Origin: Tragulus kanchil
Taxonomy: Eukaryota; Chordata; Mammalia; Artiodactyla; Tragulidae
Assembly: GCA_022376925.1 (NCBI GenBank)
Contig: JAIOJX010000006.1
Location: 58,489,394 to 58,553,393 of the forward strand
Length of the DNA stretch: 64,000 nucleotides
Direction of reading: 5' to 3'
The translations under genes were made by a program, and so were the position numbers. Each line of letters starts with the position of its first letter. Position 1 is the first letter of the stretch. This document shows positions 22,812 through 33,760 of this stretch, in pieces. Under the pieces are notes generated by a model. The model saw only the letters and a list, made by a program, of their open reading frames with translations. It was not told the origin of the DNA and did no database searches.

Positions 22812-23012
22812 CTACCATGTTCTAGCTATTGTATAAAGAGCTGCAATGAACATTGGGGTACAGGTGCCTCTTTCAGTTTTGATTTCATCACGGTATAAGC
22901 CTAAGAGTGTAACTGCTGGGTCATATGGTGCTTCTATTTTTAACTTTTTGAGGAATCTCCATACTGTCTTCCATAGAGGCTGTATCAATCTACATTCCCA
23001 CCAGCAATGCAA
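22812..23012 (-). pseudogene. L1 ORF2 extreme C-terminus
   Basis: The peptides [18 protein letters not shown] and [11 protein letters not shown], followed by an L1-like tail, mark the end of ORF2. The frame is separated from the preceding C-terminal domain (23124-23651) by frame breaks. Confidence 0.85.
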
Positions 23013-23123
23013 GAGTGTTCACTTTTCTCTGCACACTCTCCAGGATTTATTGTAGATTTTTTGATGATGGCCATTCTGACTGGAGTGAGGTGAAATCTCA
23101 TTGTAGCTTTGATTTGCATTGCT

Positions 23124-23651
23124 CTAATAATAAGCGAACTTGAGAATCATTTTCTGTGCTTTTTGGCCATCTGTAGGTCCTCTGGAGAGGGATCTGTTTA
23201 GGCCCTTTTCCCGTTTTTTGATTGGGTTGTTCATTTTTCTGGTACTGAGCAGTCTGAGCTGCTGGTAGATTTTGGAGATTAATTCTTTGTCTGCTGTTTC
23301 ATTTGCTATGATTTTCTCCCATTCTGTCAGCTGTCTGCTTAGCTTTTTTGTGATTTCTTTTGCTGTACAAAAGCTTTTAAGTTTAATTAGGTCCCACGTG
23401 TTAATTTTTATTTTCAGTTCCACTATTCTAGTAGGCGGGGCATGGAAGATATTGCATTGATTTATGTCCTTGAGTGGTTTGCCTATATTCTCCTCTAAGA
23501 GTTTGATGGTTTCTGGTCTTATATTCAGGTCTTTAATCCATTTTAGTTTACCTTCATGTATGGTGTCAGACAATGTTCCACCCTCATTTTTTTGCATGTA
23601 GCTGTCCAATTTTCCCAGCACCATTTGTTGAAGAGGCTGTCTTTGTCCCAT
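23124..23651 (-). pseudogene. L1 ORF2 C-terminal domain fragment
   Basis: It contains [36 protein letters not shown] and NETADKELISKIYQQL, which are parallel to the sense L1 at 2218-3123. A duplicate of its upper part lies at 24333-24716, where the frame runs off into the join (KNESRWEKKK). Confidence 0.88.
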
Positions 23652-25425
23652 TTTAGATGTTTGCCTCCTTTGTCAAAAATAAGGTATAAATAGGTGCATG
23701 GGTTTATGTCTGGGTTCTTGATCTCATTTCATTGGTCTATATTTCTGCTTTTGTGCCAGTACCATACTGTTTTGATGACTGTTGCTTTGTAGTATAGTCT
23801 GAAGTTAGGGAGACTGATCCTTCCAGCACTGTTTTTCTTAGGATTGCTTTTTCAATTCAGAGTCTTTTGTGTTTTTATATGAACTGTGTTATTCTTTGGT
23901 CTAGTTCTGTGAAGAATGTCATTGGTAGTTTAATAGGGATCACATTGAATCTGTAGATGATATTTGGTAGTACGGTCATTTTCACAATATTGATTCATCC
24001 GACCCAGGAACATGGAATATTTCTCCATCTGTTTAAGTCTTCTTTAATTTCTCTCACTAGTGCCTTGTAATTTTCAGTGTAGAGTTCTTTTGTTTCATTG
24101 GGTAGGTTTATTCCTAGATATTTTGTTCTTTTGGTTGCAATGGTGGAGGGGATTGCCTCTTTGATTTTGTTTCCTGATTTTTCATTGTTTGTGTATAGGA
24201 ATGCCAGTAATTTCTGTATATTGACTTCGTATCCCGCGACTTTGTTGAATTCATTGATCAGCTCTAGTAGTTTTGTAATGTCTTTTGGATTTTCTATGTA
24301 TGACATCACGTCATCTGCAAATAAAGAGAATTTTATTTCTTCTTTTCCCATCGGGATTCGTTTTTATTTGCTATGATTTTCTCCCATTCTGTCAGCTGTC
24401 TGCTTAGCTTTTTTGTGATTTCTTTTGCTGTACAAAAGCTTTTAAGTTTAATTAGGTCCCACGTGTTAATTTTTATTTTCAGTTCCACTATTCTAGTAGG
24501 CGGGGCATGGAAGATATTGCATTGATTTATGTCCTTGAGTGGTTTGCCTATATTCTCCTCTAAGAGTTTGATGGTTTCTGGTCTTATATTCAGGTCTTTA
24601 ATCCATTTTAGTTTACCTTCATGTATGGTGTCAGACAATGTTCCACCCTCATTTTTTTGCATGTAGCTGTCCAATTTTCCCAGCACCATTTGTTGAAGAG
24701 GCTGTCTTTGTCCCATTTTAGATGTTTGCCTCCTTTGTCAAAAATAAGGTATAAATAGGTGCATGGGTTTATGTCTGGGTTCTTGATCTCATTTCATTGG
24801 TCTATATTTCTGCTTTTGTGCCAGTACCATACTGTTTTGATGACTGTTGCTTTGTAGTATAGTCTGAAGTTAGGGAGACTGATCCTTCCAGCACTGTTTT
24901 TCTTAGGATTGCTTTTTCAATTCAGAGTCTTTTGTGTTTTTATATGAACTGTGTTATTCTTTGGTCTAGTTCTGTGAAGAATGTCATTGGTAGTTTAATA
25001 GGGATCACATTGAATCTGTAGATGATATTTGGTAGTACGGTCATTTTCACAATATTGATTCATCCGACCCAGGAACATGGAATATTTCTCCATCTGTTTA
25101 AGTCTTCTTTAATTTCTCTCACTAGTGCCTTGTAATTTTCAGTGTAGAGTTCTTTTGTTTCATTGGGTAGGTTTATTCCTAGATATTTTGTTCTTTTGGT
25201 TGCAATGGTGGAGGGGATTGCCTCTTTGATTTTGTTTCCTGATTTTTCATTGTTTGTGTATAGGAATGCCAGTAATTTCTGTATATTGACTTCGTATCCC
25301 GCGACTTTGTTGAATTCATTGATCAGCTCTAGTAGTTTTGTAATGTCTTTTGGATTTTCTATGTATGACATCACGTCATCTGCAAATAAAGAGAATTTTA
25401 TTTCTTCTTTTCCCATTGGGATTCG
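23302..25425. repeat. Tandem duplication 8 (23302-24360 = 24367-25425, spacing 1065)
   Basis: The copies of L1 ORF2 sequence are almost identical. The join at 24355-24367 (GATTCGTTTTTATTTGC) puts the end of copy one against the TTTGCTATG that starts copy two. One SNP-like difference is CCCATCGGGATT against CCCATTGGGATT. Confidence 0.95.
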
Positions 25426-25713
25426 TTTTATTTCTTTTTCTACTCTTATTGCTGTTGCTAGAACTTCCAGGACTATGTTGAATAATGGTAGTGAAAGTGA
25501 ACACCCCTGTCTTGTTCCTGATCTTAGAGGAAATGCTTTCAGTTTTTGAGCTTTTATGTTTGCTGTGGGCTTCTCATATATGGCTTTCACTATATTGAGG
25601 TAGGTTCCTTGTATGTCCATTTTTGGAAGAGTTTTTATCATAAATGGATGTTGTACTTTGTCAAAGGCTTTTACTGAATCTATTGAGATTATCATGTGAT
25701 TTTTGTCTCTCAA
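25060..25713 (-). pseudogene. L1 ORF2 reverse transcriptase palm, motifs A, B and C intact
   Basis: This 217-codon frame is the best-preserved RT core in the window. It has motif [14 protein letters not shown], motif [12 protein letters not shown] and motif C FADD (25375-25386), then [20 protein letters not shown] and IPCSWVG. The catalytic aspartates are present. The frame is still isolated from the fingers (25974-26201) and from the C-terminal domain by frame breaks, so no functional ORF2 is made. A partial duplicate carrying only motif C onward lies at 23995-24351. Confidence 0.9.
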
Positions 25714-25973
25714 TTTGTTGATATGGTGATCACATTAATTGATTTGCAGATATTGAAGAATCTTTGCAAGCCTGGAGTAAACCCAACCTGGTCATGAAGT
25801 ATGAGTTTTTTGATGTGGTTTTGAATTCTGTTTGCTAAGATTTTATTGAGGATTTTGACGTCTTAATTCATCAGTGAAATTGGTCTATAATTTTCCTTTT
25901 TTGTGTTGTCTTTGCCTGGCTTTGGTTTCAGGGTGATGGTGGGCTTATAGGATGTATTTGGGAGTGTTCTTTC

Positions 25974-26201
25974 CTATGCAATTTTTTGGGAGAGTTTTAG
26001 AAAGACAGGCATTAACTCTTCCTTAAATGTTTGGTATAATTCACTTGTGAAACCATCTGGCCCTGGGCTTTTATTTTTGGGTAGATTTTTGATCAGAAAT
26101 TCGATTTCTGAGCTTGTCACTGGGTTATTCACAGTTTCTATTTCTTCCTGGTTGAGTCTTGGGAGATTAATCTTTTCCAATAAACTGCCCATTTCTTCCA
26201 A
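25974..26201 (-). pseudogene. L1 ORF2 fragment, N-terminal RT region
   Basis: [20 protein letters not shown] followed by [18 protein letters not shown] is the segment that leads into the RT fingers of L1 ORF2. It ends in SQKIA just before the frame break. Confidence 0.88.
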
Positions 26202-26459
26202 GTTGTCCAGTTTGTTGCATATAGTTGTTCATAGTAGTCTCTTATAATCCTTTGGATTTATGCATTATCTGTTGTAATCTCTCCGTTTTCATTTTTGATT
26301 TTGATGATGTGTTTCTTCTTTCTTTTTTTCTTGATGAGTCTGGCCAGTGGTTTGTCAAATTTGTTTACCTTTACAAAGAATCAGATTTTTGTTTTATTTA
26401 TCGTTACTATTGTTTCTTTCATTTCTTTTTCATTTATTTCTGCTCTGATCTTTAGAATG

Positions 26460-26465
26460 TCTCTT
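26460..26465. repeat. Left target-site duplication of the solo LTR (TCTCTT)
   Basis: It matches 26993-26998 exactly. On both sides the flanking sequence continues as L1 ORF2 complement. Confidence 0.88.
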
Positions 26466-26825
26466 TGCGGGGAGCTGCCCTGTTTCAAGGGGTTTCTTTT
26501 AAGGAAACATAGCTCTGGGAGCTGCCCTGGAAACAGGGGCTGATAACAGCATAGCACTCTGTCCTGCCACCCCAGGTATTGTGAAGACATTCCTGAGCTA
26601 TCGTAAAGGACACCTGGAGCCTCGGTCTACAGATGAAAAGGGCTTGAGGGGCTTTATGCTCTCGGACTATTGTAATCTAAAGAACTTTGAATATGTTAAT
26701 GACATACCAGGAGGTAATACCTAGTTAATGACCTGCCTGATGGAAACTAACAGGATGCTAGGTCCGAGAAACGTGGCCTAAAGCACGTATACACTATTTG
26801 CTGTGTGTTCTCTGAGTTTGAGAAG

Positions 26826-26832
26826 TATAAAA
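26826..26832 (+). promoter_or_regulatory. LTR TATA box
   Basis: TATAAAA, 22 bp before the AATAAA signal, inside the solo LTR. It is a candidate plus-strand promoter. Activity is not known. Confidence 0.6.
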
Positions 26833-26847
26833 TGTATGAGCGAATTC

Positions 26848-26853
26848 AATAAA
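26848..26853 (+). terminator. LTR polyadenylation signal AATAAA
   Basis: This is followed by a tandem 11-bp word (ACTTGTCAGCA, about two copies) and a pyrimidine-rich U5-like stretch. It would act on plus-strand transcripts. Confidence 0.65.
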
Positions 26854-26992
26854 CTTGTCAGCAACTTGTCAGCAACCTGTAGATTTGTCTGCCTCTTTGC
26901 TGTCCCTCTCAAACCCATCTTTTCTGTCCTTTTTTTTCTTAGCCAATCTGCCGCTCTCTTCAGGTTCTGTTTAACTGCCGGCTGTACCGGCA

Positions 26993-26998
26993 TCTCTT
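26993..26998. repeat. Right target-site duplication of the solo LTR (TCTCTT)
   Basis: This is the partner of 26460-26465. L1 sequence resumes with TCTGCTAATTGTGGGGTG. Confidence 0.88.
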
Positions 26999-27270
26999 CT
27001 TCTGCTAATTGTGGGGTGTTTTTGTTCTTCTTTCTCCCATTGTTTTAAGCGTAGGGTTAGGTCATCTATTTGATATTTTTCTTGTTTCTTCAGGTAAGAT
27101 TGAATTGCTATAAACTTCCCTCTTAGAACTACTTTTACGGTTTCTCATAGGTTTTGTACTGTCGTGTGTTCATTATTATTTTCTTCTAGGAATGCTTGAT
27201 TTCTCCTTTGATTTGCTTGGTAATCAGTTTGTTTTTTAGGTATGTGCTGTTTAATCTCCATGTGCTTCTG

Positions 27271-27492
27271 TTATGAGTGTTTTTTTTTTTTTCCCCTGTA
27301 GTTAATCTCTAGTCTCATTGCATTGTGGTCCAAGAAAGTGGTTGATATAATTTCAGTTTTCTTGAATTGACTGAGGTTTGATTTGTGGCCCAAGATGTGG
27401 TCTATCCTGGAGAATGTTCCATGAGCACTTGAGAAGAAAGTGTACTTTTCTGCTTTTGGATGGAAAGTCTTAAAGATATCCATGAGGTCCAT
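27271..27492 (-). pseudogene. L1 ORF2 endonuclease, C-terminal part
   Basis: The peptide has FHPKAEKYTFFSSAHGTFSR, then IDHILGHKSNL, and then FLDHNAMRLEINYR. The SRIDHILG and DHNAMRLE blocks are the late conserved motifs of the APE-type endonuclease that nicks TTTT/A target DNA. The N-terminal half lies in other frames up to about 27990. Confidence 0.85.
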
Positions 27493-28199
27493 CTCTTCTA
27501 GTGTGTCATTTATGGCTTGTGTTTCTTTATTAATTTACTGTTTTGATGATCTGTCCATTGATGTGAGAGGAGTGTTAAAGTATCCTACTACTATTGTATT
27601 ATTGTCGATTTCTTCTTTTATGTCTGAAAGTGTTTGTCTTATGTATTGGGGCGCTCCTGTGTTGGGTACATAGATATTTACAATTGCTATGTCTTCTTCT
27701 TAGATCAATCCCTTGATCATTATGTAGTGTCCTGTCCTGTCACTTCTAATCTTCTTTATTTTGATGTCTATTTTGTCTGATAGGAGGAGTGCTACTCCAG
27801 CTTTCTTTTGATTTCCATTTGCGTGGAATATCTTTTCCCATCCTCTCACTTTCAGTCTTTGAGTGTCTTTAGGTCTGAAGTGGGTTTTTTGTAGGCAGCA
27901 TATATACTGGTCTTGTTTTTGAAATCATTCAGCCAGTCTGTGTGTTTTGGTTGGGGCATTTAGTCCATTTACATTCAAAGTAATTATTTATACAAACGAT
28001 CCTATTGTCATCTTCTTTGATATTATGATGTGTTTGTTTTGTAGATCTTCTTCTTCTCTTATATTTGTTGGCTATACAGGTTCCTTCAACACTTGTTGTA
28101 AAGTTGCTTTGATAGTACAGAATTCTCTTAGTCTTTGCTTACCTGTAATGCTTTTGATATCTCCATCAACTTTGAATGAGATCCTTGATAGGTAGAGTA

Positions 28200-29000
28200 T
28201 TCTTGGTTGTAGATTCTTCTCTTTCAGTGCCTTAAATGTGTCGTGCCTTTCTCTTCTGGCCTGCAGAGTTTCTATTGAGAGGTCAGCAGTTAGTCATATA
28301 GGATTTCATTTTTATGTTACATGTTGTTTGTCCCTTACAGATCTAAGTATTCTGTCTTTGTGTTTAGTCTGTGTTAGCTTGATTAATATGTGTGTTGGCA
28401 TGTTTCTCCTAGGATTTATCCTGTATGGGACTCTTTACACTTCTTTGACTTGATTGACTATTTCCTTTCCCAGGTTGGGGAAGTTTTCAACTATAATCTC
28501 TTCAAAAAGCTTTTCATTTCCTTTCTTTTTCTCTTCTTCTGGGATCCCTATTATTCAAATGTTGGCACGTTTGATATCCCAGAGGTCTCTGAGGCTCTCC
28601 TCAGTTCTTTTCATTCTTTGTTCCTATTTCTGTTCTTACGCTGTTATTTCCACCATTCTGTCTTCCAGCCTGCTGCTCCGTTCTTCTGCCTCAGATAGTT
28701 CACTATTGTGTCCTTCCATAGTATTTTTAAGCTCATCTATTGAGTTGTTTGTCTCTACTTGTTGTTTTTTAAGTTCATCAATTGACTTGTTTGTCTCTTA
28801 TTTGTTTTTTAAGTTCTTGTGTGTCTTTCTCCAATGTGTCAATTCTCTGTATTATTCAATTTTCAGAGTTTTCAATCATCTTTACTATTACTCTTCTGAA
28901 TTCTATTTCTGATAGATTGTCTGTTTCTTCTTCAGTTATTTGGTTCTGTATGTTTATAGTTTGTTCCTTCGTCTGTGCAATGTTTCTCTGTCTCTTCATT
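28200..29000 (-). pseudogene. Degenerate L1 ORF1 region
   Basis: The complement of this stretch reads as an A/G-rich coding-like region at the position of L1 ORF1, the RNA-binding chaperone with a coiled coil. Its repeated AGACAAACAAGTCAATTGAT and AACTTAAAAAAC words fit the coiled-coil part. It has no long minus-strand frame. The long plus-strand frames (28238-29125) are shadows. Confidence 0.6.
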
Positions 29001-30100
29001 TTTATGTGTTTTTTGATGTTTTATGTTTAAGTCTTGGTTTCAGTGTTTTCTCTCCAGGGATTCCTAGTTTTGATATTTGGCTAGTGTGTGGAGATTCCAC
29101 CTCGATTTTTTATGGCATTCAGTGATATTAGTCCAAATATAAACGTGTGAGAGACAAAAGGCATATCCCTGATAACTTGCAATTATAAAATTGTGCTACT
29201 GCATTCAAACACAATGGAAAGACATATATACATATTTATCTGTAACTAAATCCAGATGATCTAAAAGGGATAACGTACAGAAAATTATCCTGGCAAACAA
29301 TGCAACCAAAGCTAATATCCAGTTGTTAAGATCTAACCTAAGTGAATTACTTTCTGGCTAACAAGATTAGAAAAATATCCCCACTGGTGAAGTGTTAATT
29401 AAAGCAGTTATTCACTAGCTAATATGGTGGGGAAAGGAAGGAGGAAAATGGATAGGCATTGAGGTGACATGGGGTAGTATTGTAGGGTTATGCAGGGAAA
29501 GATAGTGAACATTTGTATATAAGAAGGTTTATTATATCTTGTAGAAAGCAATATAGAGACCAAAGAGAGGAGTATTTATAAAGAGATTAACAGTAGATAT
29601 TATAATTTATAAGAGTTAATGTGAAGAGAAAGAATTGTGGTTAATGAAAAAAATTAAAAAGCCAAAAAAAGTAAGAAACAGGACAAAGCCAACAACATCA
29701 AACAAAAAGAAAAGAAATGAAAAAAAAAAAAAAAACATTTCAAAAAAAAGCAAAAAAGAAGAAGAAAGTGTGTTCCTGTCTCCAGCTCTGCGTCCTGCCA
29801 CCACTGCTGGGGTCACCGTGTGGGTTTCCTGCTCTGCTTCCTGCCACTGCAGGGGTCGCTACACTGGTGACTTGTTCCTCGCTCCCTGGACAGGGCCGCT
29901 GCCCTGGTGAGAACATCTTATCACGGCTTCTCCTTTGCTCTTGGATGTGGTGTATCTTTTTTTTTTTTTTTTGCTTGTAGTAGGATACGACTCCTATTGC
30001 TGATAATTTTTTAACAATCTGTTGCAATTCTGTCCTTTTTGCAGGAGGAGATGAGTTGCAGATCCTCCTAAGCCGCCACCTTAGCTCTTCCCCCAAGGAG

Positions 30101-30394
30101 TTTTTCTCTCCATGTGTGGTTGTGTAGGTCTTCTGACTTTGAAATTGAGAAATAGGCAGTCTGGGTAGTGCCCAGCCTCTTCTCTTATTTGTCCTGCTAT
30201 TATTTTCTTGGAGTTTCAGTCCACACAGAATGAATCTCCAATTGCTTTACCCTGGGAAGGGGGTGAATCTACCTCCTACCTCATCCTCAGTGTACTCCCA
30301 TTAAATTACACATCTTGATAAGACCTGCCTTTTCCCCAATAAACTGAGCTATTCATTTTTGTTCATCACTTGTTTTATTCTTTTTACGTTTTTT
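30101..30394. other. No recognised feature
   Basis: Flanking DNA beyond the L1 5' end. No repeat or coding frame is recognised. Confidence 0.5.
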
Positions 30395-30645
30395 CATTAT
30401 TTTTTCTTATTTTATTTTAATTTTACAGAGCTTTGTTGTTTACTGCCATACATAAACCCAAGTTAGACATAGTTATGCACATGCCCTCTTCCACTTGAGT
30501 TTCCCTCCTATCTCTCTCCCCATCCCCCTCCTCGAGGTTGTTACGTAGACTCTGTGTAAATTCTCTTAGTCTTACAGCACATTCACATTGGTTTACATAT
30601 GGTAGTGTAAGTTTCCATGCTACACTTATCCTTATTTTTTTTAAA
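30395..30645 (-). mobile_element. L1 3' UTR fragment, antisense, strongly 5'-truncated
   Basis: T-rich start, then TTTTACAGAGCTTTGTTGTT, CCCATCCCCCTCCTCGAGGT and TTTACATATGGTAGTGTAAG. These are the same 3' UTR landmarks as 21769-22294 and 47630-48010. Confidence 0.85.
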
Positions 30646-31182
30646 GAAATTCATTAGTGACAATCATATAGGACTTCATATATATTATGTAGCATTTTTT
30701 TTTGTAAGAAATCTATCCCCATCCTTTTCACTGTTACTATTTTAGGGGGAAAATAAAGGCATACAGATGTGATTTATTTGGATTCAAAGAAGATGAAATG
30801 TTTTAAAATGGAAGTCTCAAGCCAAATTCCAAGGTGACCAGATGAAACCTGTGAGGCAAAGCTAAATGAAAAATATTCCTGTCCAAGAGATCAACAGTGA
30901 TAGATCACAGAAAAAGACTAAGAAAAAGTGAAAATCAATGAGTTGTTCTTTCTTGTAATAGATATCAAGTTTAAATCTTTCAAAACTCTTTGTAAACTTT
31001 TAAAAATGATGCTTAGCATTACCTTTATTTGATTATTATCAGACTAAAAAAATGAGTATGTTCATTTATTCCATAAATTTATGGAGCCATTTTTTTTCCT
31101 TAGAATTCATTAAATTCTACATGTGTTGTTATACTATAAATTTTTGTTCCCAATTTTTATTAACATTTTAATTCTCATTAGT
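30646..31182. other. No recognised feature
   Basis: AT-rich unassigned sequence. Confidence 0.5.
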
Positions 31183-31370
31183 TAATAGACTGCTTACAAT
31201 GCATGAGACTTGGATTCAGTCACTGGACTGGAAAGATTCCCTGGAGAAGGAAATGGCAACCCACTCCAGTATTCTTACCTGGAGAATCCTATTGCCAGGG
31301 AGCTTTGCAGACTACAATCCATGGTGTTGCAAGAGTTGGACACACCTTAGTGACTAAATCATCAAACCAC
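31183..31370 (+). mobile_element. Bov-tA SINE, sense, head truncated
   Basis: GACTTGGATTCAGTCACTGG, GAAGGAAATGGCAACCCACT and CAAGAGTTGGACACACCTTA give the middle and BovB-derived tail. The first tRNA-like bases have diverged. Confidence 0.88.
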
Positions 31371-31639
31371 CATCAGACTTTTGATTTAGTTATTTTTAAA
31401 TTTGGGGGACATACACTGAAACTGTACTTTGCTACTTGTGAGATAGGCTTGATGAGGACATTTATTTATTTGGGGGAGGAAATGTACTTAACTGTATTTT
31501 TTATCAGAAGTCTCTACCAACTTACTTTGTCTGTTAATTTGCCAGCTATTGTGTTCTATCACCTCTGGAGAAAGGCATGATTTACAAGCAAAAGCAAAGA
31601 CCTTGCCTTCCCTGAATTTCTTTGCCATAATTAAAATAT
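31371..31639. other. No recognised feature
   Basis: Short unassigned spacer between a Bov-tA and an L1 3' end. Confidence 0.5.
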
Positions 31640-32335
31640 TTTTATAGCCACTATGGAAAACACTATGGAGGTTCCTTTTTAAAACTCTATCATATGATCC
31701 ACCAATTCTACTTCTAGGCATATACTTGAAGAAAACCATAATTCAAAAAGATACATGCACCTCAGTCATCACTGCAGCACTATTTATAATAGCCAAGACA
31801 TGGAAATAACCCAAATGTCCATTAACTGAGGAATAAAGATGTGTTACATATATCAATGGTATATTACTCAGCCTTAAACAAAGAATGAAAATAATGTCAT
31901 TGCAACAACATGAATACAACTGGAGAGTGTAATACTGAGTGAAGTAAGTCAGATACAGAAAGACATATACGGTATTGCTTATATATGAAATGTAAAGAAA
32001 AGGTTACAAAATGAGCTTATTCACAAAATACAGACAGAATCACAGATATAGAAAACTAACATAGTTCCAGGGGATAAACGGGAGGGTAAATTGAGAGACT
32101 GAGATTGATATATAAATACTGCTTTATATAAAACAAATAACTGATATAAAAAAAAACAACTATGGTATAGAACAGGGAACTGTATTCAGTATGCTTTCAT
32201 GGACTATATGAGAGAACAATCTAAAAAACTAGTGGATATGGGCATATCTAAAACTGATTCACTTTGTTGTATACCTGAAACAAATGTATCATGTTAAATG
32301 TATCATGTTGTCAACTATGCTCCATTTTTAAAAAA
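31640..32335 (+). mobile_element. Older L1, ORF2 end and 3' UTR, sense
   Basis: TAGCCACTATGGAAAACACT, TTTATAATAGCCAAGACATG, TAGAACAGGGAACTGTATTC and TTTGTTGTATACCTGAAACA are landmarks of an older L1 3' end, distinct from the L1 at 1-4962. It ends near the A-run at 32327-32334. Confidence 0.88.
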
Positions 32336-32867
32336 TGAGTAGCTTTTTTTTTTTTATTGGATCAAGCAACAAAAGTGGAAAAGATAAGAATTTTTACAAA
32401 TCCTCAAAGGGTATGGTATTATAAGTTTTTCCAGGTGAAACAGATCTCTGTTTTCATCTTTTCCCTGTTTGTCTTCTAATGTTGGTTCAGAGGGAAAGAT
32501 TTCTAAACTTCTATGCTATATAAGAAAAATAATTAAAAGCTGTTCCCCCAGTTTTATTGTTTATTTTTTCCCCATACCGTCCTGAGTAGGATTTTGTATG
32601 TCAATATAGACTCTTGGATAAGATTTTAGGTAGCCCTTCAATGTTAATTGAGCCCATATAAAGATTAACAAACTGAATTCATAGAATAAATAAATACAAA
32701 AAAAAGTGGTATTAAATCAATTGAAAATATTCTTAGCATACACATTAAAAAATGGACAACACTATGTAAGTGGAGAAAAGGACATGCATTCTTAATTAGA
32801 TTTAATTGATTTAAAAGAAATGAATGCTAGAAACAGTTATTTTTATTGAATAGAATAATTTTTCATG
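32336..32867. other. No recognised feature
   Basis: AT-rich unassigned DNA with a T-run at about 32345. Confidence 0.5.
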
Positions 32868-33060
32868 TGTAACGATCATAAAGAATCTGCCTACCAACAC
32901 AAGGGATGTGGTTTTGATCCCTGGATTGAGAAGATCTCTTTGACTAGGAAGTGGCAACCCACTCCATATTCTTGCCTGGAAAATTCCACAGACAGAAGGG
33001 ACTGGCAGGCTACAGTCCAAGGGGTTACTAAGAGTCAGACATGACTGAATAACTGAGCAC
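32868..33060 (+). mobile_element. Bov-tA SINE, sense
   Basis: AAAGAATCTGCCTACCAAC, GGTTTTGATCCCTGGATTGA (B-box region), GGCAGGCTACAGTCCAAGGG and GAGTCAGACATGACTGAATA run in the expected order. Confidence 0.9.
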
Positions 33061-33430
33061 ACTAAATAAAAGACAGGATCAAAATAATGGACCATGATAT
33101 GGAAATTGAAATAGACCAAATAAAAATAACATTGAAAATATTTAAAAACAACAGATAATAGAGATTATGTGAAATTATACTGAAGATAGTTGTGAGAAAT
33201 ATCCATAAAAAGAATGAAGAATCCAGAAATATATGAGCACAGATGATCATAGTGGGATATAGAATATAGAGAACTATTATAAGATGACTAAAGACTCTGA
33301 AAATAAAGGATAGATATAATTAGTGATAGAATAGGACAAAAAAAGAGATGTCTCTGACATTTCAGAACCAGATAAATATATTTAAACCAGATATTATAGA
33401 TCTCATTGACCTTTATGAAAAACCCATAAG
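33061..33430. other. No recognised feature
   Basis: A-rich unassigned DNA. Frames here are shadows of the adjacent SINEs. Confidence 0.5.
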
Positions 33431-33433
33431 TAG

Positions 33434-33760
33434 GGGCTTCCCCTGGTGGTCCAGTGGGTAAGGACACCACCTTGCAGTGCAAGGGGCGCTGGTTTGATCC
33501 CTGGCCTGGGAAGATCTCATGTGCCGCGGAGGGGCTGGACCGATGTGTCCAATTACCGAGCCGGAACTCTGGAGCGCATGCGCCCAGAACAGGTGCTCTG
33601 CGACGACAGATGCCATCGCGATGTGAGGCCCACAGGAGCCAAAGAACAAAAAGACGGATGAAAATGGAGAAATGAAAGACCAATAAAAGTGGCCTGCCCG
33701 CTCCCCTCCCTTCCCAACCCGACCCCCGCCCAAAATAAATAAATAAATAAATCTTTAAAA
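33434..33760 (+). mobile_element. CHR-type SINE, sense, CpG-rich
   Basis: The tRNA-derived head GGGGCTTCCCCTGGTGGTCC and box B GGTTTGATCCC are followed by a body with many CpGs (GCGCATGCGCCC at about 33574) and a C-rich CGACCCCCGCCC block, and then an (AAATA)n tail. It is sense relative to its pol III promoter. The head of the duplicate at 34555-34850 is badly eroded. Frames on both strands here (33288-33770) are not genes. Confidence 0.92.

Larger units (their letters stand above)
26466..26992 (+). mobile_element. Solo LTR, class II (ERVK-like) endogenous retrovirus
   Basis: This 527-bp LTR begins TGCGGGGAGC, ends TGTACCGGCA (the TG...CA rule) and is flanked by perfect 6-bp direct repeats TCTCTT. 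A 6-bp duplication is the usual size for class II retroviruses. A TATA box at 26826-26832 and AATAAA at 26848-26853 fit a U3-R boundary on the plus strand. No internal viral sequence remains, so the provirus was removed by LTR-LTR recombination. It lies in the antisense L1 within ORF2 and opposes its transcription. The class assignment is inferred from the target-site duplication size and the LTR layout. Confidence 0.88.
22300..30100 (-). mobile_element. Near-complete L1 LINE, antisense, carrying a solo LTR
   Basis: Read from right to left, the element has four parts. The 5' start, with complement GGGGGAAGAGCTAAGGTGGC, is at about 30095. A G/C-richer 5' UTR covers about 29740-30095. A degenerate ORF1 region lies at about 28200-29000, and ORF2 runs from endonuclease (about 27270-27990) to the C-terminus (22812). 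The 3' UTR is about 22300-22790. Without the 1065-bp duplication and the 533-bp LTR insertion it is about 6.2 kb. The stretch 29130-29740 looks unlike standard L1 and may be family-specific 5' sequence or another insertion. All frames are broken. I saw no convincing target-site duplication. Confidence 0.88.

Noticed and set aside
28238..29125. Series of plus-strand frames rich in Leu, Phe, Ser and Cys that look like membrane proteins
   Set aside because: They are translations of the complement of A/G-rich L1 ORF1. The hydrophobic look comes from T/C-rich strand composition.
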